Shown here piece by piece: positions 37,482-47,292 of a stretch of 64,000 bases of DNA. How positions within the stretch are numbered: the stretch's first letter is position 1; every line of letters starts with the position of its first letter. Source of the stretch: Verticiella sediminum. Lineage in GTDB: Bacteria > Pseudomonadota > Gammaproteobacteria > Burkholderiales > Burkholderiaceae_B. The translations under genes were made by a program, and so were the position numbers. The stretch is from positions 1-64,000 of the forward strand of contig NZ_VLTJ01000022.1 of assembly GCF_007558815.1 (NCBI RefSeq), in the 5' to 3' direction. Under the pieces are notes generated by a model. That model worked only from the letters and a program-made list of their open reading frames with translations. It was not told the origin of the DNA and made no database searches.

Positions 37482-37542
37482 GCCGCCAGCCCGCGAGACG
37501 GCCCGCCGGCAGGACACCGTCGGGCACTCGGAGGGCATACCC

Positions 37543-38535
37543 ATGACCGTCCCCGTCATCGACCTGTCGGACGTGCGGCGCGGCGATGCCGCCGCACGGG
37601 CCACCGCCGCGCGCGACATCGACCACGCACTCGTCGACATCGGATTCTTCAGCATCGTCGGCCACGGGGTCGAACCCGCGCTGATCGCCGGCCTGCGGCG
37701 CATGGCGCTGGCGTTCTTCGACCAACCCGCCGCGCTCAAGCAGGCCTGCAGCAGCCCGGAAGGCAGCATCAGCCGCGGCTACGTCGGCATCGGCGCGGAG
37801 AACCTCGGGCCGACGCTGGGCTTGGACGCCACGCGCCGGGATCTGAAGGAACAACTGGCGTTCGGCCCGCTCGATGCCGGGCCCGGCGTCGAGGCCAACG
37901 TGTGGCCGGCGACGCCCGCCGGCCTGGCCGATCAGATACGCGCGTACTGCCGTGCGCTCGAAGGGCTGGCCGACGACCTGCTCGGCCTGTTCGCCACCGC
38001 GCTCGGCATGCCGCTCACGTACTTTCGGCCCTATCAGGCCGGCCACGGCAACGTGCTTCGCCTGCTGCACTACCCGGATCAGCGTGATCTGCCGCCCGCG
38101 ACCGGCGAGACGCGCTCCGGCGCCCACACGGACTACGGCGCCCTCACTATTCTCCTGCCCGACGAGACGGCGGGCGGGCTGCAGGTGATGCTGCGCGGCG
38201 GCGCCTGGATCGACGTCGCTGCCGCGCCCGGCGCCCTGGTCGTCAATATCGGCGACCTGATGGCGATGTGGACCAACGACCGTTGGGTATCCAACCTGCA
38301 CCGCGTCGTGAATCCCCCGCGCGAACGGGCAGGCCGCCGCCTGTCCGCAGCCTACTTCGTCAACCCCAACCCGAACGCCACCATCGCCTGCATTCCGAGC
38401 TGCGCGACGGTGCATGCGCCACCGCGTCACCCGCCGGTGCTGGCGGGTGCGCATCGCGCCCAGAAGATCGCGCTCTCGCGCGCCGGTTCCGCCCCTTCCC
38501 GTCGTGATCCGCCCCTAGAAAGGACACACCCATGA
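37543..38535 (+). CDS. Isopenicillin-N-synthase-like 2-oxoglutarate/Fe(II) oxygenase, copy 2
   Basis: A 330-residue paralogue of the oxygenase at 36076. Iron ligands His195 and Asp197 (GAHTDYG) and His253 (SNLHRVVN) are present with the Arg266/Ser268 pair (RRLSAAYF). The N-terminal VPVIDLSDVRRG and GFFSIVGHGVE segments match the first copy in position. It has its own ATG 61 bp after the VOC gene and overlaps the next gene by ATGA. The two enzymes may act in succession or as a heteromer; they are diverged, not recent duplicates. Confidence 0.9.
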   Translation: MTVPVIDLSDVRRGDAAARATAARDIDHALVDIGFFSIVGHGVEPALIAGLRRMALAFFDQPAALKQACSSPEGSISRGYVGIGAENLGPTLGLDATRRDLKEQLAFGPLDAGPGVEANVWPATPAGLADQIRAYCRALEGLADDLLGLFATALGMPLTYFRPYQAGHGNVLRLLHYPDQRDLPPATGETRSGAHTDYGALTILLPDETAGGLQVMLRGGAWIDVAAAPGALVVNIGDLMAMWTNDRWVSNLHRVVNPPRERAGRRLSAAYFVNPNPNATIACIPSCATVHAPPRHPPVLAGAHRAQKIALSRAGSAPSRRDPPLERTHP

Positions 38536-39566
38536 AAACTGCGCTTCGTTCCCTCGCCGCCGGCCTCGCACTCACGCTGGCCTGTGGCGTCTCCCCCGCC
38601 CTCGCGCAGACCAAGCTCAAGATGCTGCTCAACTGGAGTTACCAAGGTCCGCAAGGGATTTTCTTTCTGGCCGCGGATCGAGGCTACTTCAAGGAAGAAG
38701 GGCTGGAGATCCAGATCGACCAGGGCAAGGGGTCGGGTGCTGCGGTGCTCGAGGTGGCGCGCGGGACCTACGACATCGGCTTCGGCGACATCAATACCGT
38801 GGTGCAGATTGCGGCGCCCCGCCCGCAGGAGGCTCCGGTCGGTGTCTACATGATGTACAACCAGCCGCCCTTCGCCATCGCCTCGCTCAAGAAGAGCGGC
38901 ATCCTAGCGCCTGCCGACCTGGCCGGACGCTCCGTGGCCGCGCCCGCCGGCTCGGCCACCCTCAAGCTGATGCAGATCGTGATGGAGCGCGAGAACGTCG
39001 ATCCGTCCAAGGTGAGCATCATGAATGCGCAGGCCAACCTGCTCGAACAGCTCATGCTGCGCGGCCAGGTGGACTCGGTGGCCGGGTTCGTCAGCTCGAT
39101 CGCGATGGCCGCGAAGAACCTGGGCATCGATCCGGACGAGGATCTGAACTGGCTGATGTTTTCCGACTACGGCGTCGAACTCTACAGCAACGCGGTGGTC
39201 GTCTCGCGCCAGCTCGCAGAGCAGCGCCCCGACGTCGTACGCGGACTGGTTCGCGCCATCAACCGCGCCGTCGCGGATACCGCCAAGGACCCCGACGCCG
39301 CCATCGATGCCCTCGTCAAGCGCGAACCGCTCATCAAACGCGACATCGAACGCGAATCCCTGGTGCGCACCATGGCCGTGGAGATGAACCATGCCGAAGG
39401 GCGTGCACAGGGCTTCGGCGGCATCGAGCCCGCGCGCATGGAGCGCGCCATCGAGCAGGTGGTGAAGGTGTTCGACCTGGAACGCACGCCCACGGTGGAC
39501 GAGGTGTTCCGGACCGAATTCCTGCCCGACGCGAGCGAGCGCACGATCACCTTCGACAGCCTCTGA
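38532..39566 (+). CDS. NMT1/ThiY-type ABC substrate-binding protein (orphan)
   Basis: A 344-residue periplasmic binding protein with a signal peptide cut after SPALA (about residue 25). The NMT1/ThiY pattern is clear: KMLLNWSYQGPQGIFFLAAD, RGYFKEEGLEIQID, GSGAAVLEVARGTYDIGFGD and a LAGRSVAAPAGSATLKLMQ block. Related proteins bind pyrimidine precursors, sulfonates or nitrate-like ions. It is coupled to the second oxygenase by ATGA, but no permease or ATPase gene is nearby, so it must borrow a transporter or the operon is incomplete. It probably captures the oxygenase substrate. Confidence 0.9.
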   Translation: MKTALRSLAAGLALTLACGVSPALAQTKLKMLLNWSYQGPQGIFFLAADRGYFKEEGLEIQIDQGKGSGAAVLEVARGTYDIGFGDINTVVQIAAPRPQEAPVGVYMMYNQPPFAIASLKKSGILAPADLAGRSVAAPAGSATLKLMQIVMERENVDPSKVSIMNAQANLLEQLMLRGQVDSVAGFVSSIAMAAKNLGIDPDEDLNWLMFSDYGVELYSNAVVVSRQLAEQRPDVVRGLVRAINRAVADTAKDPDAAIDALVKREPLIKRDIERESLVRTMAVEMNHAEGRAQGFGGIEPARMERAIEQVVKVFDLERTPTVDEVFRTEFLPDASERTITFDSL

Positions 39567-39597
39567 TACGCGGTGCCCGTGAGGGCGCCGCCGTCGA

Positions 39598-41688
39598 TCA
39601 GCCGGCCGCCCGCAGCCGCAGGATTTCCTCGGCATTGCGCCGATAGGCCTCCAGCGCGGCCGGGTCGCTGGCCACCTTGGCGGCCAGCGCGCTCTGCTCG
39701 GCCTGCAGCGCCCGCAGCAGGATGCTGCGCAGCGTGTCGCGCAGCTCGGCATCGGGGTCCGGCAGGTCTTCGGCCAACAGGGTGTCGGCGGCGACGTGGA
39801 TCAGGTCTTCCTCCAGCTCGCTGCCGCTGATCGCCTCCAGGATGGCGCCGGTGTGCTGCGCGCCGCAGCCGCGCACGACGCGGATCATGTCGCAGACCAG
39901 CCCGTACTCGCGCTGGGCCGCCAGACGCGTCTCGACCTCGGCGTCGATGCCGCCGATCAGTTCCGGGTGCACGATGAGCAACTGCAACAGCCGCTGCGAC
40001 AGGCTGGGCACGGGCCGGCGCGAACCGGGCGGGTCGCGCGGCTCGTCGTCCCAGTCGCGGCCGCGAAAGCGGCCGCCGCCCTTGCCTTGCCAGCGCTTGC
40101 CGCCGCTGCGCTCGCCCTGCCAGCGCCGCCCGCCGGCGCCCTGCCCGCCCGGCGGATGATCCGGGTAGAACGCTTCCGGCGGGTCGTAGGGTTCGGAAAA
40201 CTCAGGGACGTAGCCGATGTCGTCATGCATCGGCGGCACGTCCATGTCGGGCGCAGCGCCAGGCGCGGAAGCGGGCGCCGGCCCGGCGCCGCTCGCCGGC
40301 GCGCCCGGGAGCTCGGCAGCCGGCGCGGCCGCGAGCGTGCGGCGCCCGGCGTTGACCAGTGGACCGCTGGGCTCGTCTTCGAGCGCGAGCAGCGTGTCCA
40401 GCTCTTCGGGCGTCAGACGCACCATGCCGGCCAGTTCACGCTGCACCTGCAGGCGCAGCGCGATCTTCGGCATCGCCTGCATCAAGGGCTGGGCATCGTG
40501 CACGCAGCGCGCGCGCCCCTCGGGCTGGGCCAGATCGTGCTGGCGCGCCCACTCGTCCAGCATGAAGCGCGACAGCGACGGCGCCTCGCGCATGGCCTCG
40601 CGAAATGCATCGGCGCCGTGCTCGCGCACGTAGGAATCGGGATCGTGCTCGGCGGGCAGGAACAGGAAATGGATCGCGATGTCGTCGCGCAGCAGGGGCA
40701 GGCAGGACTGCAGCGCGCGCCAGGCTGCGCGCCGGCCGGCCGCGTCGCCGTCGAAGCTGAAGACGATCTGGTCGGCGGCCCGCAGCAGCTTCTGCACGTG
40801 CTGCGTGGTGGTCGCGGTGCCCAGGGTGGCCACGGCGTTCTCCACCCCCATCTGCGCCAAGGCCACGACGTCCATGTAGCCTTCGACCACCACCACCTGG
40901 CCCGCGTTGCGGATCGCCTGGCGCGCTTCCCACAGCCCGTAGAGTTCCGAGCCCTTGGAGAACACCGGCGTCTCGGGCGAGTTCAGGTACTTGGGCTCGC
41001 CCTTGCCGAGCACCCGCCCGCCGAAGCCGACCAGGTGGCCCCGCGCATTGCGGATGGGGAACATCACGCGCTCGCGAAAGCGGTCGTAGCGGCGGCCGTC
41101 CTCGGACTGGATCACCAGCCCGGACTCCACCAGCAGGGCGGCGAAATCAGGCTTGTCGTAGTCCGGAAAGATCGACGCCAGTCCGTGCCGGTCCGATCCG
41201 GCCCAGCCCAGGCCGTAGCGCGCGGCGATCTGCCCGCTCAGTCCGCGGCCCTTGAGGTAGTCGATGGCCCCGCGCGCGGTGCGCAGGTCGCGTCGGTACT
41301 TGACGTCGGCGGCCTCCAGGACCTGGGTGTGCCGGGACTGCGCCTCGCGGCGGCGCGCGCTCTCCACGCGCGCTTCCCGGGTCATCGGCGTGCGCGGCTC
41401 CTCGGGCACGCGCATGCCCACCGAGTCGGCGAGCTGGCGCACGGCCTCCGGAAAGCTCGCCCCGACGTGCTCCATCAGGAAGCGGATGGCGCTGCCATGC
41501 GCACCGCAACCGAAGCAGTGATAGAACTGCTTGGTCGGGCTGACGGTGAACGAAGGGGTTTTCTCGCCGTGGAACGGGCACAGGCCCAGCAGGTTCGCCC
41601 CGGCCTTGCGCAACTGCACGTAGCGCCCGACCACGTCGGCGACGTCGACACGCTCGAGCAGGCTCTGGATGAAGGAATCCGGGATCAT
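39598..41688 (-). CDS. dnaG: DNA primase
   Basis: A 696-residue primase. The N-terminal zinc finger is CHC2 type with Cys37, His40, Cys58 and Cys61 (LCPFHGEKT, YHCFGC). The TOPRIM core is visible in VVVEGYMDVVALAQMGV and FSFDGDAAGRRAAW. A Gly/Arg/Trp-rich linker (QGAGGRRWQGERSGGKRW region) precedes the DnaB-interacting C-terminus. The start ATG at 41688 fits MIPDSFIQSLLERVDVADVV. It follows yqeY and rpsU in ancestral order, but its usual next gene rpoD is about 6 kb away. Confidence 0.98.
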   Translation of the reverse strand: MIPDSFIQSLLERVDVADVVGRYVQLRKAGANLLGLCPFHGEKTPSFTVSPTKQFYHCFGCGAHGSAIRFLMEHVGASFPEAVRQLADSVGMRVPEEPRTPMTREARVESARRREAQSRHTQVLEAADVKYRRDLRTARGAIDYLKGRGLSGQIAARYGLGWAGSDRHGLASIFPDYDKPDFAALLVESGLVIQSEDGRRYDRFRERVMFPIRNARGHLVGFGGRVLGKGEPKYLNSPETPVFSKGSELYGLWEARQAIRNAGQVVVVEGYMDVVALAQMGVENAVATLGTATTTQHVQKLLRAADQIVFSFDGDAAGRRAAWRALQSCLPLLRDDIAIHFLFLPAEHDPDSYVREHGADAFREAMREAPSLSRFMLDEWARQHDLAQPEGRARCVHDAQPLMQAMPKIALRLQVQRELAGMVRLTPEELDTLLALEDEPSGPLVNAGRRTLAAAPAAELPGAPASGAGPAPASAPGAAPDMDVPPMHDDIGYVPEFSEPYDPPEAFYPDHPPGGQGAGGRRWQGERSGGKRWQGKGGGRFRGRDWDDEPRDPPGSRRPVPSLSQRLLQLLIVHPELIGGIDAEVETRLAAQREYGLVCDMIRVVRGCGAQHTGAILEAISGSELEEDLIHVAADTLLAEDLPDPDAELRDTLRSILLRALQAEQSALAAKVASDPAALEAYRRNAEEILRLRAAG

Positions 41689-41918
41689 GGAAAAAACGGA
41701 TGGCGTCGGGTGCGACGCGAGGAAAGCATGGAGCCGCAGGCAGCGCAAGCCGGGGCAGACAGCGCGCAGCGGGCCGCCTGCGTACCGGGCATGCACCACT
41801 GACGATGCAGCCCAGCCCGACATGATAGCGCCGCGCGATCAACGAGCCGCAAATCACGCGCCGGCATCCGGCGCAGGCAAGATCACGCGAACGCCCAGCG
41901 GCATCGCCGCCGCGCGGC

Positions 41919-42383
41919 TCAGCCCTTCAGACGCGCAGACAGCAGCTTGGACACCTGGGACATGTCGGCACGGCCCGCCAGCTTGGCCTTGACGATGGCC
42001 ATCGCCTTGCCCATCGCAGGCGCGCCCGTCACGCCCTGCGCGGCCAACTCCGCGACAGCGGCCTCGAGCACGGCCTGGACCTCGGACGCGTCGGCGGCCT
42101 TCGGCAGGAACTCCTGGATGACCGCGATTTCCGCGGTTTCCTGCGCGGCGGTCTCGGTGCGGCCGGCCTGCTCGTAGGCCGCAATCGACTCGCGACGCTG
42201 CTTGACCTGCTTTTCCAGAATGGCGACGACGTCCGCGTCGCTGAGATCGCGCCGCTCGTCGACTTCCTTCTGCTTCACGGCAGCCAGGAGAAACCGCAGC
42301 GTACCGAGCCGGGCCGAGTCCCTGGCGCGCATCGCGTCCTTCATGGCGTCGGACAGTCGGGTCTTCAGGGAAGTCTCACTCAT
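41919..42383 (-). CDS. GatB/YqeY-domain protein
   Basis: A 154-residue YqeY-type protein, identified by LKTRLSDAMKDAMRARDSAR, TLRFLLAAVKQKEVDER and the C-terminal GAPAMGKAMAIVKAKLAGRA. The family is related to the tRNA-binding tail of GatB and is usually found between rpsU and dnaG, as here. Its function is not settled. It is 230 bp upstream of the dnaG start. Confidence 0.92.
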   Translation of the reverse strand: MSETSLKTRLSDAMKDAMRARDSARLGTLRFLLAAVKQKEVDERRDLSDADVVAILEKQVKQRRESIAAYEQAGRTETAAQETAEIAVIQEFLPKAADASEVQAVLEAAVAELAAQGVTGAPAMGKAMAIVKAKLAGRADMSQVSKLLSARLKG

Positions 42384-42423
42384 GGGGTTCTCGCAGAACA
42401 GGATGGCGGAAAACAGAAATCAG

Positions 42424-42483
42424 AAAAAAAGCCCCCACGCTTGCCGCTACGCGGCGGCGCTGCCCCCGAGGGGGAGCTTTTTG
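42424..42483. terminator. Bidirectional terminator between rpsU and yqeY
   Basis: The left arm AAAAAAAGCCCCC pairs with GGGGGAGCTTTTT (one bulged base), and an inner hairpin GCCGCTACGCGGC lies between. T-runs occur on both strands. It would stop rpsU messages and could act as a repeat; this GC-rich, C-rich hairpin style is common between genes of Bordetella-like genomes, which I state from general familiarity. Confidence 0.7.
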
Positions 42484-42616
42484 CCTTGGGAGCGGCCCGG
42501 CGGCAAAAAACGCCGAAAGCCGCCAGGACGATATCGTGGCGGCTTCTGTACCGGACCAGCAGGCCCGACGGCGTCAGAACCAACAGCAGCGCCGCCCAGG
42601 CGGCACGGCGGCTGGA

Positions 42617-42829
42617 TCAGTACATGCGCGGGGGCAGTTGCTGGCTGCGGATGCGCTTGTAGTGACGCTTCACGGCAGCAGCGGCCTTGCGCTTGCGCTC
42701 GGCGGTGGGCTTCTCGTAGAACTCGCGGGCGCGCAGTTCGGTGAGCAGGCCGGTCTTTTCGATGGTGCGCTTGAAGCGACGCAGGGCAGCTTCGAAGGGC
42801 TCGTTTTCTTTCAGACGTACGGTGGGCAT
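42617..42829 (-). CDS. rpsU: 30S ribosomal protein S21
   Basis: A 70-residue S21 protein beginning [20 protein letters not shown], with [20 protein letters not shown] and a basic tail ending [12 protein letters not shown]. It starts at 42829. S21 takes part in initiation on the small subunit. It heads the macromolecular-synthesis gene order rpsU-yqeY-dnaG-rpoD. Confidence 0.98.
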   Translation of the reverse strand: MPTVRLKENEPFEAALRRFKRTIEKTGLLTELRAREFYEKPTAERKRKAAAAVKRHYKRIRSQQLPPRMY

Positions 42830-43492
42830 GCGGACAGTGCCTTCCTGATAAAAGAGGTTGTGGCTTTCGCCTAGTATTGGGCCGCTTGGAAGAACCTGGC
42901 GGCAAGTTGCATGCCGCCAGCGCGGCCTGCCGGAACGAAACCGCAACAGCCCAGCGGGCGCTGCAGTCCGGCCCGAGGGGCAGAACGCACGATGACGCAA
43001 CATGCAGCCTGATTCTGCTAGCCGCCCGGGAGGCCCCTTGGCGCCCCGCTGTCAAAAGCCCAGCAAGGCATGCGCGAGAAAAGCGCGCAAAAGGAAAAAG
43101 GCCGCCGTTTTTCGATCCAGCCCCCTATCAGGAGGAGCCACATCAAAGGGCGAAAGCGATCAAATAGCCCTAGATGATAGCACGGATGTGAGATACTACA
43201 AACCTCTCGGACGCACCGCTTCCGTGGTCGAACGGAAGCCATCGCTCGCTTTGCGTTTTAGGCTTCGGTACGCAGAAGAAGGCCGCCGCCGACCCCGGCA
43301 TTTGCCTGCGAGGCCAACACCACGGAAAGCGCGGGTGCAGCCAGCGGCGCGCTGCCTCGGTGCCAGTGGCGCTCCCGGCACCAGCCGGGCCGGCGGCACC
43401 GGGAAGCCGGAGGACGCGCTCGTCGGCGCACCGCACGGCCCGTTCCCCGCCATTCCATTTCCTTTCCGCACCGCTCACAAGCATACATCGCC
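42830..43492. other. Intergenic region between rpsU and argH
   Basis: About 660 bp of divergent upstream DNA for rpsU and argH. No frame is convincing. A rpsU promoter candidate lies at 43174-43201. The A-rich stretch near 43070-43110 (aaaaggaaaaaggccgcc) looks untranslated. Confidence 0.45.
43174..43201 (-). promoter_or_regulatory. Candidate sigma-70 promoter for rpsU
   Basis: On the minus strand TTGTAG and TATCAT are separated by 16 bp (43201-43196 and 43179-43174). The implied leader to the rpsU start is long (about 340 nt), so an additional nearer promoter is possible. Confidence 0.35.
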
Positions 43493-44911
43493 ATGTCGCA
43501 ATCCACTCCGCCCTCCAATCAGTTCGACAAGAAGGCTCAGGCCTGGTCCGCGCGTTTTTCCGAGCCCGTCTCGGATCTGGTCAAGCGCTATACCGCGTCC
43601 GTGGATTTCGACAAGCGCCTGGCCCGTTTCGATATCGAAGGCTCGCTCGCCCACGCCGAGATGCTGCAGTCGGTGGGCGTGCTTTCGGCCGATGACCTGG
43701 CCGCCATCCGCGACGGCATGCAGACGATCCTGGCCGAGATCGACGCCGGCAGCTTCGAATGGCTGCTCGACCTGGAAGACGTGCACCTGAACATCGAGAA
43801 GCGCCTGGTCGAGCTGGTCGGCGACGCGGGCAAGCGCCTGCATACCGGCCGCTCGCGCAACGACCAGGTGGCGACCGACGTGCGCCTGTGGCTGCGCGCC
43901 GAAATCGACATCATCCTCGGCCTGCTGCGCGAGCTGCGCCACGCCCTGGCCACACTCGCCAAGACGCACGCCACCACGATCATGCCGGGCTTCACCCACC
44001 TGCAAGTGGCCCAGCCCGTCACCTTCGGCCACCACCTGCTCGCCTATGCCGAGATGTTCGCCCGCGACGCCGAGCGCCTGGCCGACTGCCGCCGCCGCGT
44101 GAACCGCCTGCCGTTGGGCGCCGCGGCCCTGGCCGGCACCTCGTTCCCGATCGACCGCGAGCGCGTGGCGCGCACGCTGGGCTTCGACGGCGTCGCCCAG
44201 AATTCGCTCGATGCCGTATCCGACCGCGACTTCGCCATCGAATTCTGCGCCGCCGGCGCGCTCGTCATGGTCCACGTCTCGCGGCTGTCCGAGGAACTGG
44301 TGCTGTGGATGAGCCCGCGCGTGGGCTTCATCGATCTCGCCGACCGCTTCTGCACCGGCAGCTCGATCATGCCCCAGAAGAAGAACCCCGACGTGCCCGA
44401 ACTCGCCCGCGGCAAGACCGGCCGCGTCAACGGCCACCTGATGGCCCTGCTCACGCTGATGAAGGGCCAGCCGCTCGCCTACAACAAGGACAACCAGGAA
44501 GACAAGGAAGGCCTGTTCGACACCGCCGACACGGTGCGCGACACGCTGCGCATCTTCGCCGACATGGTCGGCGGCATCCACGTCAAGGCCGAGGCCATGC
44601 GCGAAGCCGCCCTGCAGGGCTTCGCCACCGCGACCGACCTCGCGGACTACCTCGTCAAGAAAGGCGTGCCCTTTCGCGACGCGCACGAAGTCGTGGCGCA
44701 CGCCGTGCGCGAATGCGTCGAGCGCGGCTGCGACCTGGCCGACCTCACCGCCGAGGAGCTGCGCGGCTTTCACGCGCAGATCGGCGACGATGTGCACAGC
44801 GTCCTGACGCTGGAGGGCTCGGTCGCCGCGCGCGCCCACGTGGGCGGCACCGCCCCGGCCCGCGTGCGGGAACAGGCCGAGCGCGTCCTGGCCGAGACCG
44901 CCGGCGCCTGA
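43493..44911 (+). CDS. argH: Argininosuccinate lyase
   Basis: A 472-residue ArgH. The fumarase/aspartase signature [11 protein letters not shown] lies at 289-299, with further conserved blocks at [33 protein letters not shown] and [17 protein letters not shown]. It splits argininosuccinate to arginine and fumarate, the last step of arginine synthesis. The N-terminal 20 residues are extended. It is monocistronic, divergent from rpsU. Confidence 0.98.
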   Translation: MSQSTPPSNQFDKKAQAWSARFSEPVSDLVKRYTASVDFDKRLARFDIEGSLAHAEMLQSVGVLSADDLAAIRDGMQTILAEIDAGSFEWLLDLEDVHLNIEKRLVELVGDAGKRLHTGRSRNDQVATDVRLWLRAEIDIILGLLRELRHALATLAKTHATTIMPGFTHLQVAQPVTFGHHLLAYAEMFARDAERLADCRRRVNRLPLGAAALAGTSFPIDRERVARTLGFDGVAQNSLDAVSDRDFAIEFCAAGALVMVHVSRLSEELVLWMSPRVGFIDLADRFCTGSSIMPQKKNPDVPELARGKTGRVNGHLMALLTLMKGQPLAYNKDNQEDKEGLFDTADTVRDTLRIFADMVGGIHVKAEAMREAALQGFATATDLADYLVKKGVPFRDAHEVVAHAVRECVERGCDLADLTAEELRGFHAQIGDDVHSVLTLEGSVAARAHVGGTAPARVREQAERVLAETAGA

Positions 44912-44997
44912 CACCCGTATCGAGCCGCCGGGCCAGCAGCCGGGGCCGGCTCTGCTGGCCCGGCGCCGCGCCCGCGGCTCGCACCGCCGAATCGCGA

Positions 44998-45363
44998 TCA
45001 GACGGCCTGCACTGCCACCCCGGCGCACAATCCCAGCCGGGCGGCCTCTCCTGCGGCGAGCTCCAACACGTCCCTGGCGCGCCAACACATGGCCAGCCTT
45101 CCCGCGGGCATGCCGGCCACCACCCGGCAGACGCGCCCGTCCCATCCCACGAACACCACATCGATCGCGTAGGCCATGCCCACCGTGTGCACCGCCATGC
45201 AGAACGCGAAGCGCAAGGCGACACCCGGCGGCGGCGCCGGCCTGCCGATGAGGCCGCGCCAGCGCCGCCAGCCGCGCGCCGGCTGACAGGACACGCGCAG
45301 CGCAGCCTTGCTCCAGGCATCCGGGGTGGCCGGTTCGCCTCGTTGGCGCCGGTCGGCTTGCAC
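44998..45363 (-). CDS. DUF192 protein at the end of the Tad locus
   Basis: About 121 residues from a GTG at 45363 (start uncertain, since no ATG lies nearby). The DUF192 signature is visible: RFAFCMAVHTVGMAYAIDVV, FVGWDGRVCRV and an AMCWRARDVLELAAGEAARL end. This family is periplasmic or membrane-associated and often accompanies Tad pilus genes. It is the last gene of the leftward pilus operon, 80 bp after tadC. Confidence 0.75.
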   Translation of the reverse strand: MQADRRQRGEPATPDAWSKAALRVSCQPARGWRRWRGLIGRPAPPPGVALRFAFCMAVHTVGMAYAIDVVFVGWDGRVCRVVAGMPAGRLAMCWRARDVLELAAGEAARLGLCAGVAVQAV

Positions 45364-45443
45364 GCCAGGGTCGCCTGAGCCGCCTGGGCTGCCACCATGG
45401 AGCAGCGGTCGCGGGGCGCCCCGGCCGCGGCACGGCCAGCGGC

Positions 45444-46349
45444 TCAGCCGCCGAACACGGCCAGGAGCTTCACGACGATCGGAAACGCGATCACGATGAA
45501 AGTGCATGGGAAGATGAAGACGATGAGGGGAAAAAGCATCTTGACGGGTGCCTGCAGCGCGCGCTTCTCCGCGCGCAGAAAGCGCTCTGCGCGACGCTGC
45601 TCGGCCTGGACTCGCAGCAAGGGGCCCAGGCTCGTGCCCACGGTCTCGGCCTGGATCATCGCCCCCACCCAGGCGCGCACGCCGGGCACGTCGATGCGCT
45701 GCGCCATCTGACGGCAGGCCTCGAGGCGGCTCGCGCCCGCCCGGATATCGCCCAGCAGATGCGCGATCTCGTCGCGCAGCGGCCCGGCCGGCCCCTTCTC
45801 GACAGCCACGTGCAGCGCGCCCTGCACGTTCAGACCGCCCTCCACGCACAGCGTGGTCATGTCGAGCATGAACGGCAGCGCCCGGGCTATCGCGTCGCGG
45901 CGGCGCTGCGCCTGCTCGCGCAGCCACAGCCTCGGCAGGAGCCCGGCGCTCGCGCCCAGAACGGCACACAGCAGCCCGCCCGCAAGCGCCGCATCGAACC
46001 GCCACGCCGCGGCGGCGCCCGCGCACGCACCGAGCGCGCCGCACAGGCGGGCCATGGACACCACCTCGGCAGGCAGGAAATCCGCGGGCAGCCCGCCATC
46101 GCGGCACCGCTGCGCCGCGACGCGGCGCGCTCCCGCGCTCGGCCACAGCGCCAGCGCGGGCGCAGCCGCCCACGCGAGCGGCCGCAGCCAGCGCCACCAC
46201 CAGGGCAAGGCGACTGAGGCGGCCATCCGCGGCGGCGTCGGCCACGCCCGCCACGTCACTGCGGCCAGCCCGGCCAGCGCCGCCGCCGCGACACCGCAGA
46301 GCAGGACAATCCCCCACATTGCGAGCGTCGGGCCGCCGTTCATCGGCAT
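45444..46349 (-). CDS. tadC: Tad pilus inner-membrane platform protein TadC
   Basis: A 301-residue GspF-like membrane protein. The T2SSF domain (PFMLDMTTLCVEGGLNVQGA, then MAQRIDVPGVRAWVGAMIQA) is followed by a C-terminal pair of helices (MLFPLIVFIFPCTFIVIAFP). N-terminal hydrophobic segments and ALLAVFGG-type end fit TadC. The ATG at 46349 starts 100 bp after tadB. With TadB it anchors the TadA motor. Confidence 0.9.
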   Translation of the reverse strand: MPMNGGPTLAMWGIVLLCGVAAAALAGLAAVTWRAWPTPPRMAASVALPWWWRWLRPLAWAAAPALALWPSAGARRVAAQRCRDGGLPADFLPAEVVSMARLCGALGACAGAAAAWRFDAALAGGLLCAVLGASAGLLPRLWLREQAQRRRDAIARALPFMLDMTTLCVEGGLNVQGALHVAVEKGPAGPLRDEIAHLLGDIRAGASRLEACRQMAQRIDVPGVRAWVGAMIQAETVGTSLGPLLRVQAEQRRAERFLRAEKRALQAPVKMLFPLIVFIFPCTFIVIAFPIVVKLLAVFGG

Positions 46350-46449
46350 GCCCTTGCCCTGCGGGACCGCACTGTCGCTGCGGGGGTGGACGTGCCTGCT
46401 GCGGATGATGCGACGCAAGCGGTACGGAGGACGGCCGGCCCGGCACGGC

Positions 46450-47292
46450 TCATACATCCACCTGCACGATGCGCCGGATGAGCAGCAGGCCGGCGGACTC
46501 CATGAGCAGCACGACGAGCAGCGTGATCCAGCCCGCCGGGGTGTGCCATAAGGCAGCCATGGCCTGCGGTTCGAGCCGATCGAGCACCAGGGCCAGCAGC
46601 GGCGGCAGCGCGGCGACGATCCAGGCCTGCAGCCGGCCCTGGGCGGTGAGCGCATCGATCCGGCCGTGCATGTGCAGGCGCGCGCGCACCATCGCTGCGA
46701 TCCGGTCCAGGGCTTCGGCCAGGTTGCCGCCCGTCTCGCTGGCGATGCGCAGCGCAGCCACGCTCAGCACGCAGGCTTCCGTGGGCACCCGTACGGCGAA
46801 GTCGGCCAGCGAGCGGTCGAACCCCACGCCCAGGCGCTGCTCGCGCAATACCAACTCCAGCTCCTGCCCGAGCGGCGCTGGAGATTCCTGCGCTACCTGG
46901 CGCAAGGCCGCCGGCAGACTGATGCCGGCGCGCAAGCCGCCCGCCAGCGCCTGCAGCGCATCGGGAAGCTGGGCGTCCAGACGCTGCCAGCGCCGGCGCC
47001 GCAAGCGCTTGAACGACCAGTGCGGCACGAGCAGCCCGGCGCCGCCAGCCAATACCGCCAGCGGCAGGCTCGCCGAGAGCGCCGCGGCCAGCAGACCGGC
47101 CAGCAGCGCCAGGGCGACATTGGCGGCCCAGATCCGCGCCGGATCGACGAAGAGAAAAGCCTCCGCCAGGCGCAGCCCGGCTTCGCGCGTGTAGACCGCC
47201 CGATAGCGTGCCAGACCCGCCCGCGCCGCTTCCAGCAAGAGCCAGGCTGCCACGCCCGCCGCGCAGGCCGCGACCAGAAGCGCGGCGAACAT
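46450..47292 (-). CDS. tadB: Tad pilus inner-membrane platform protein TadB
   Basis: A 280-residue GspF-like protein with a membrane-anchored N-terminus, the T2SSF motif QLPDALQALAGGLRAGISLP and a second block RIASETGGNLAEALDRIAAM. Two C-terminal helices follow. Its ATG overlaps the tadA stop by one base (TGATG), implying coupled translation. It is the partner of TadC. Confidence 0.9.
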   Translation of the reverse strand: MFAALLVAACAAGVAAWLLLEAARAGLARYRAVYTREAGLRLAEAFLFVDPARIWAANVALALLAGLLAAALSASLPLAVLAGGAGLLVPHWSFKRLRRRRWQRLDAQLPDALQALAGGLRAGISLPAALRQVAQESPAPLGQELELVLREQRLGVGFDRSLADFAVRVPTEACVLSVAALRIASETGGNLAEALDRIAAMVRARLHMHGRIDALTAQGRLQAWIVAALPPLLALVLDRLEPQAMAALWHTPAGWITLLVVLLMESAGLLLIRRIVQVDV

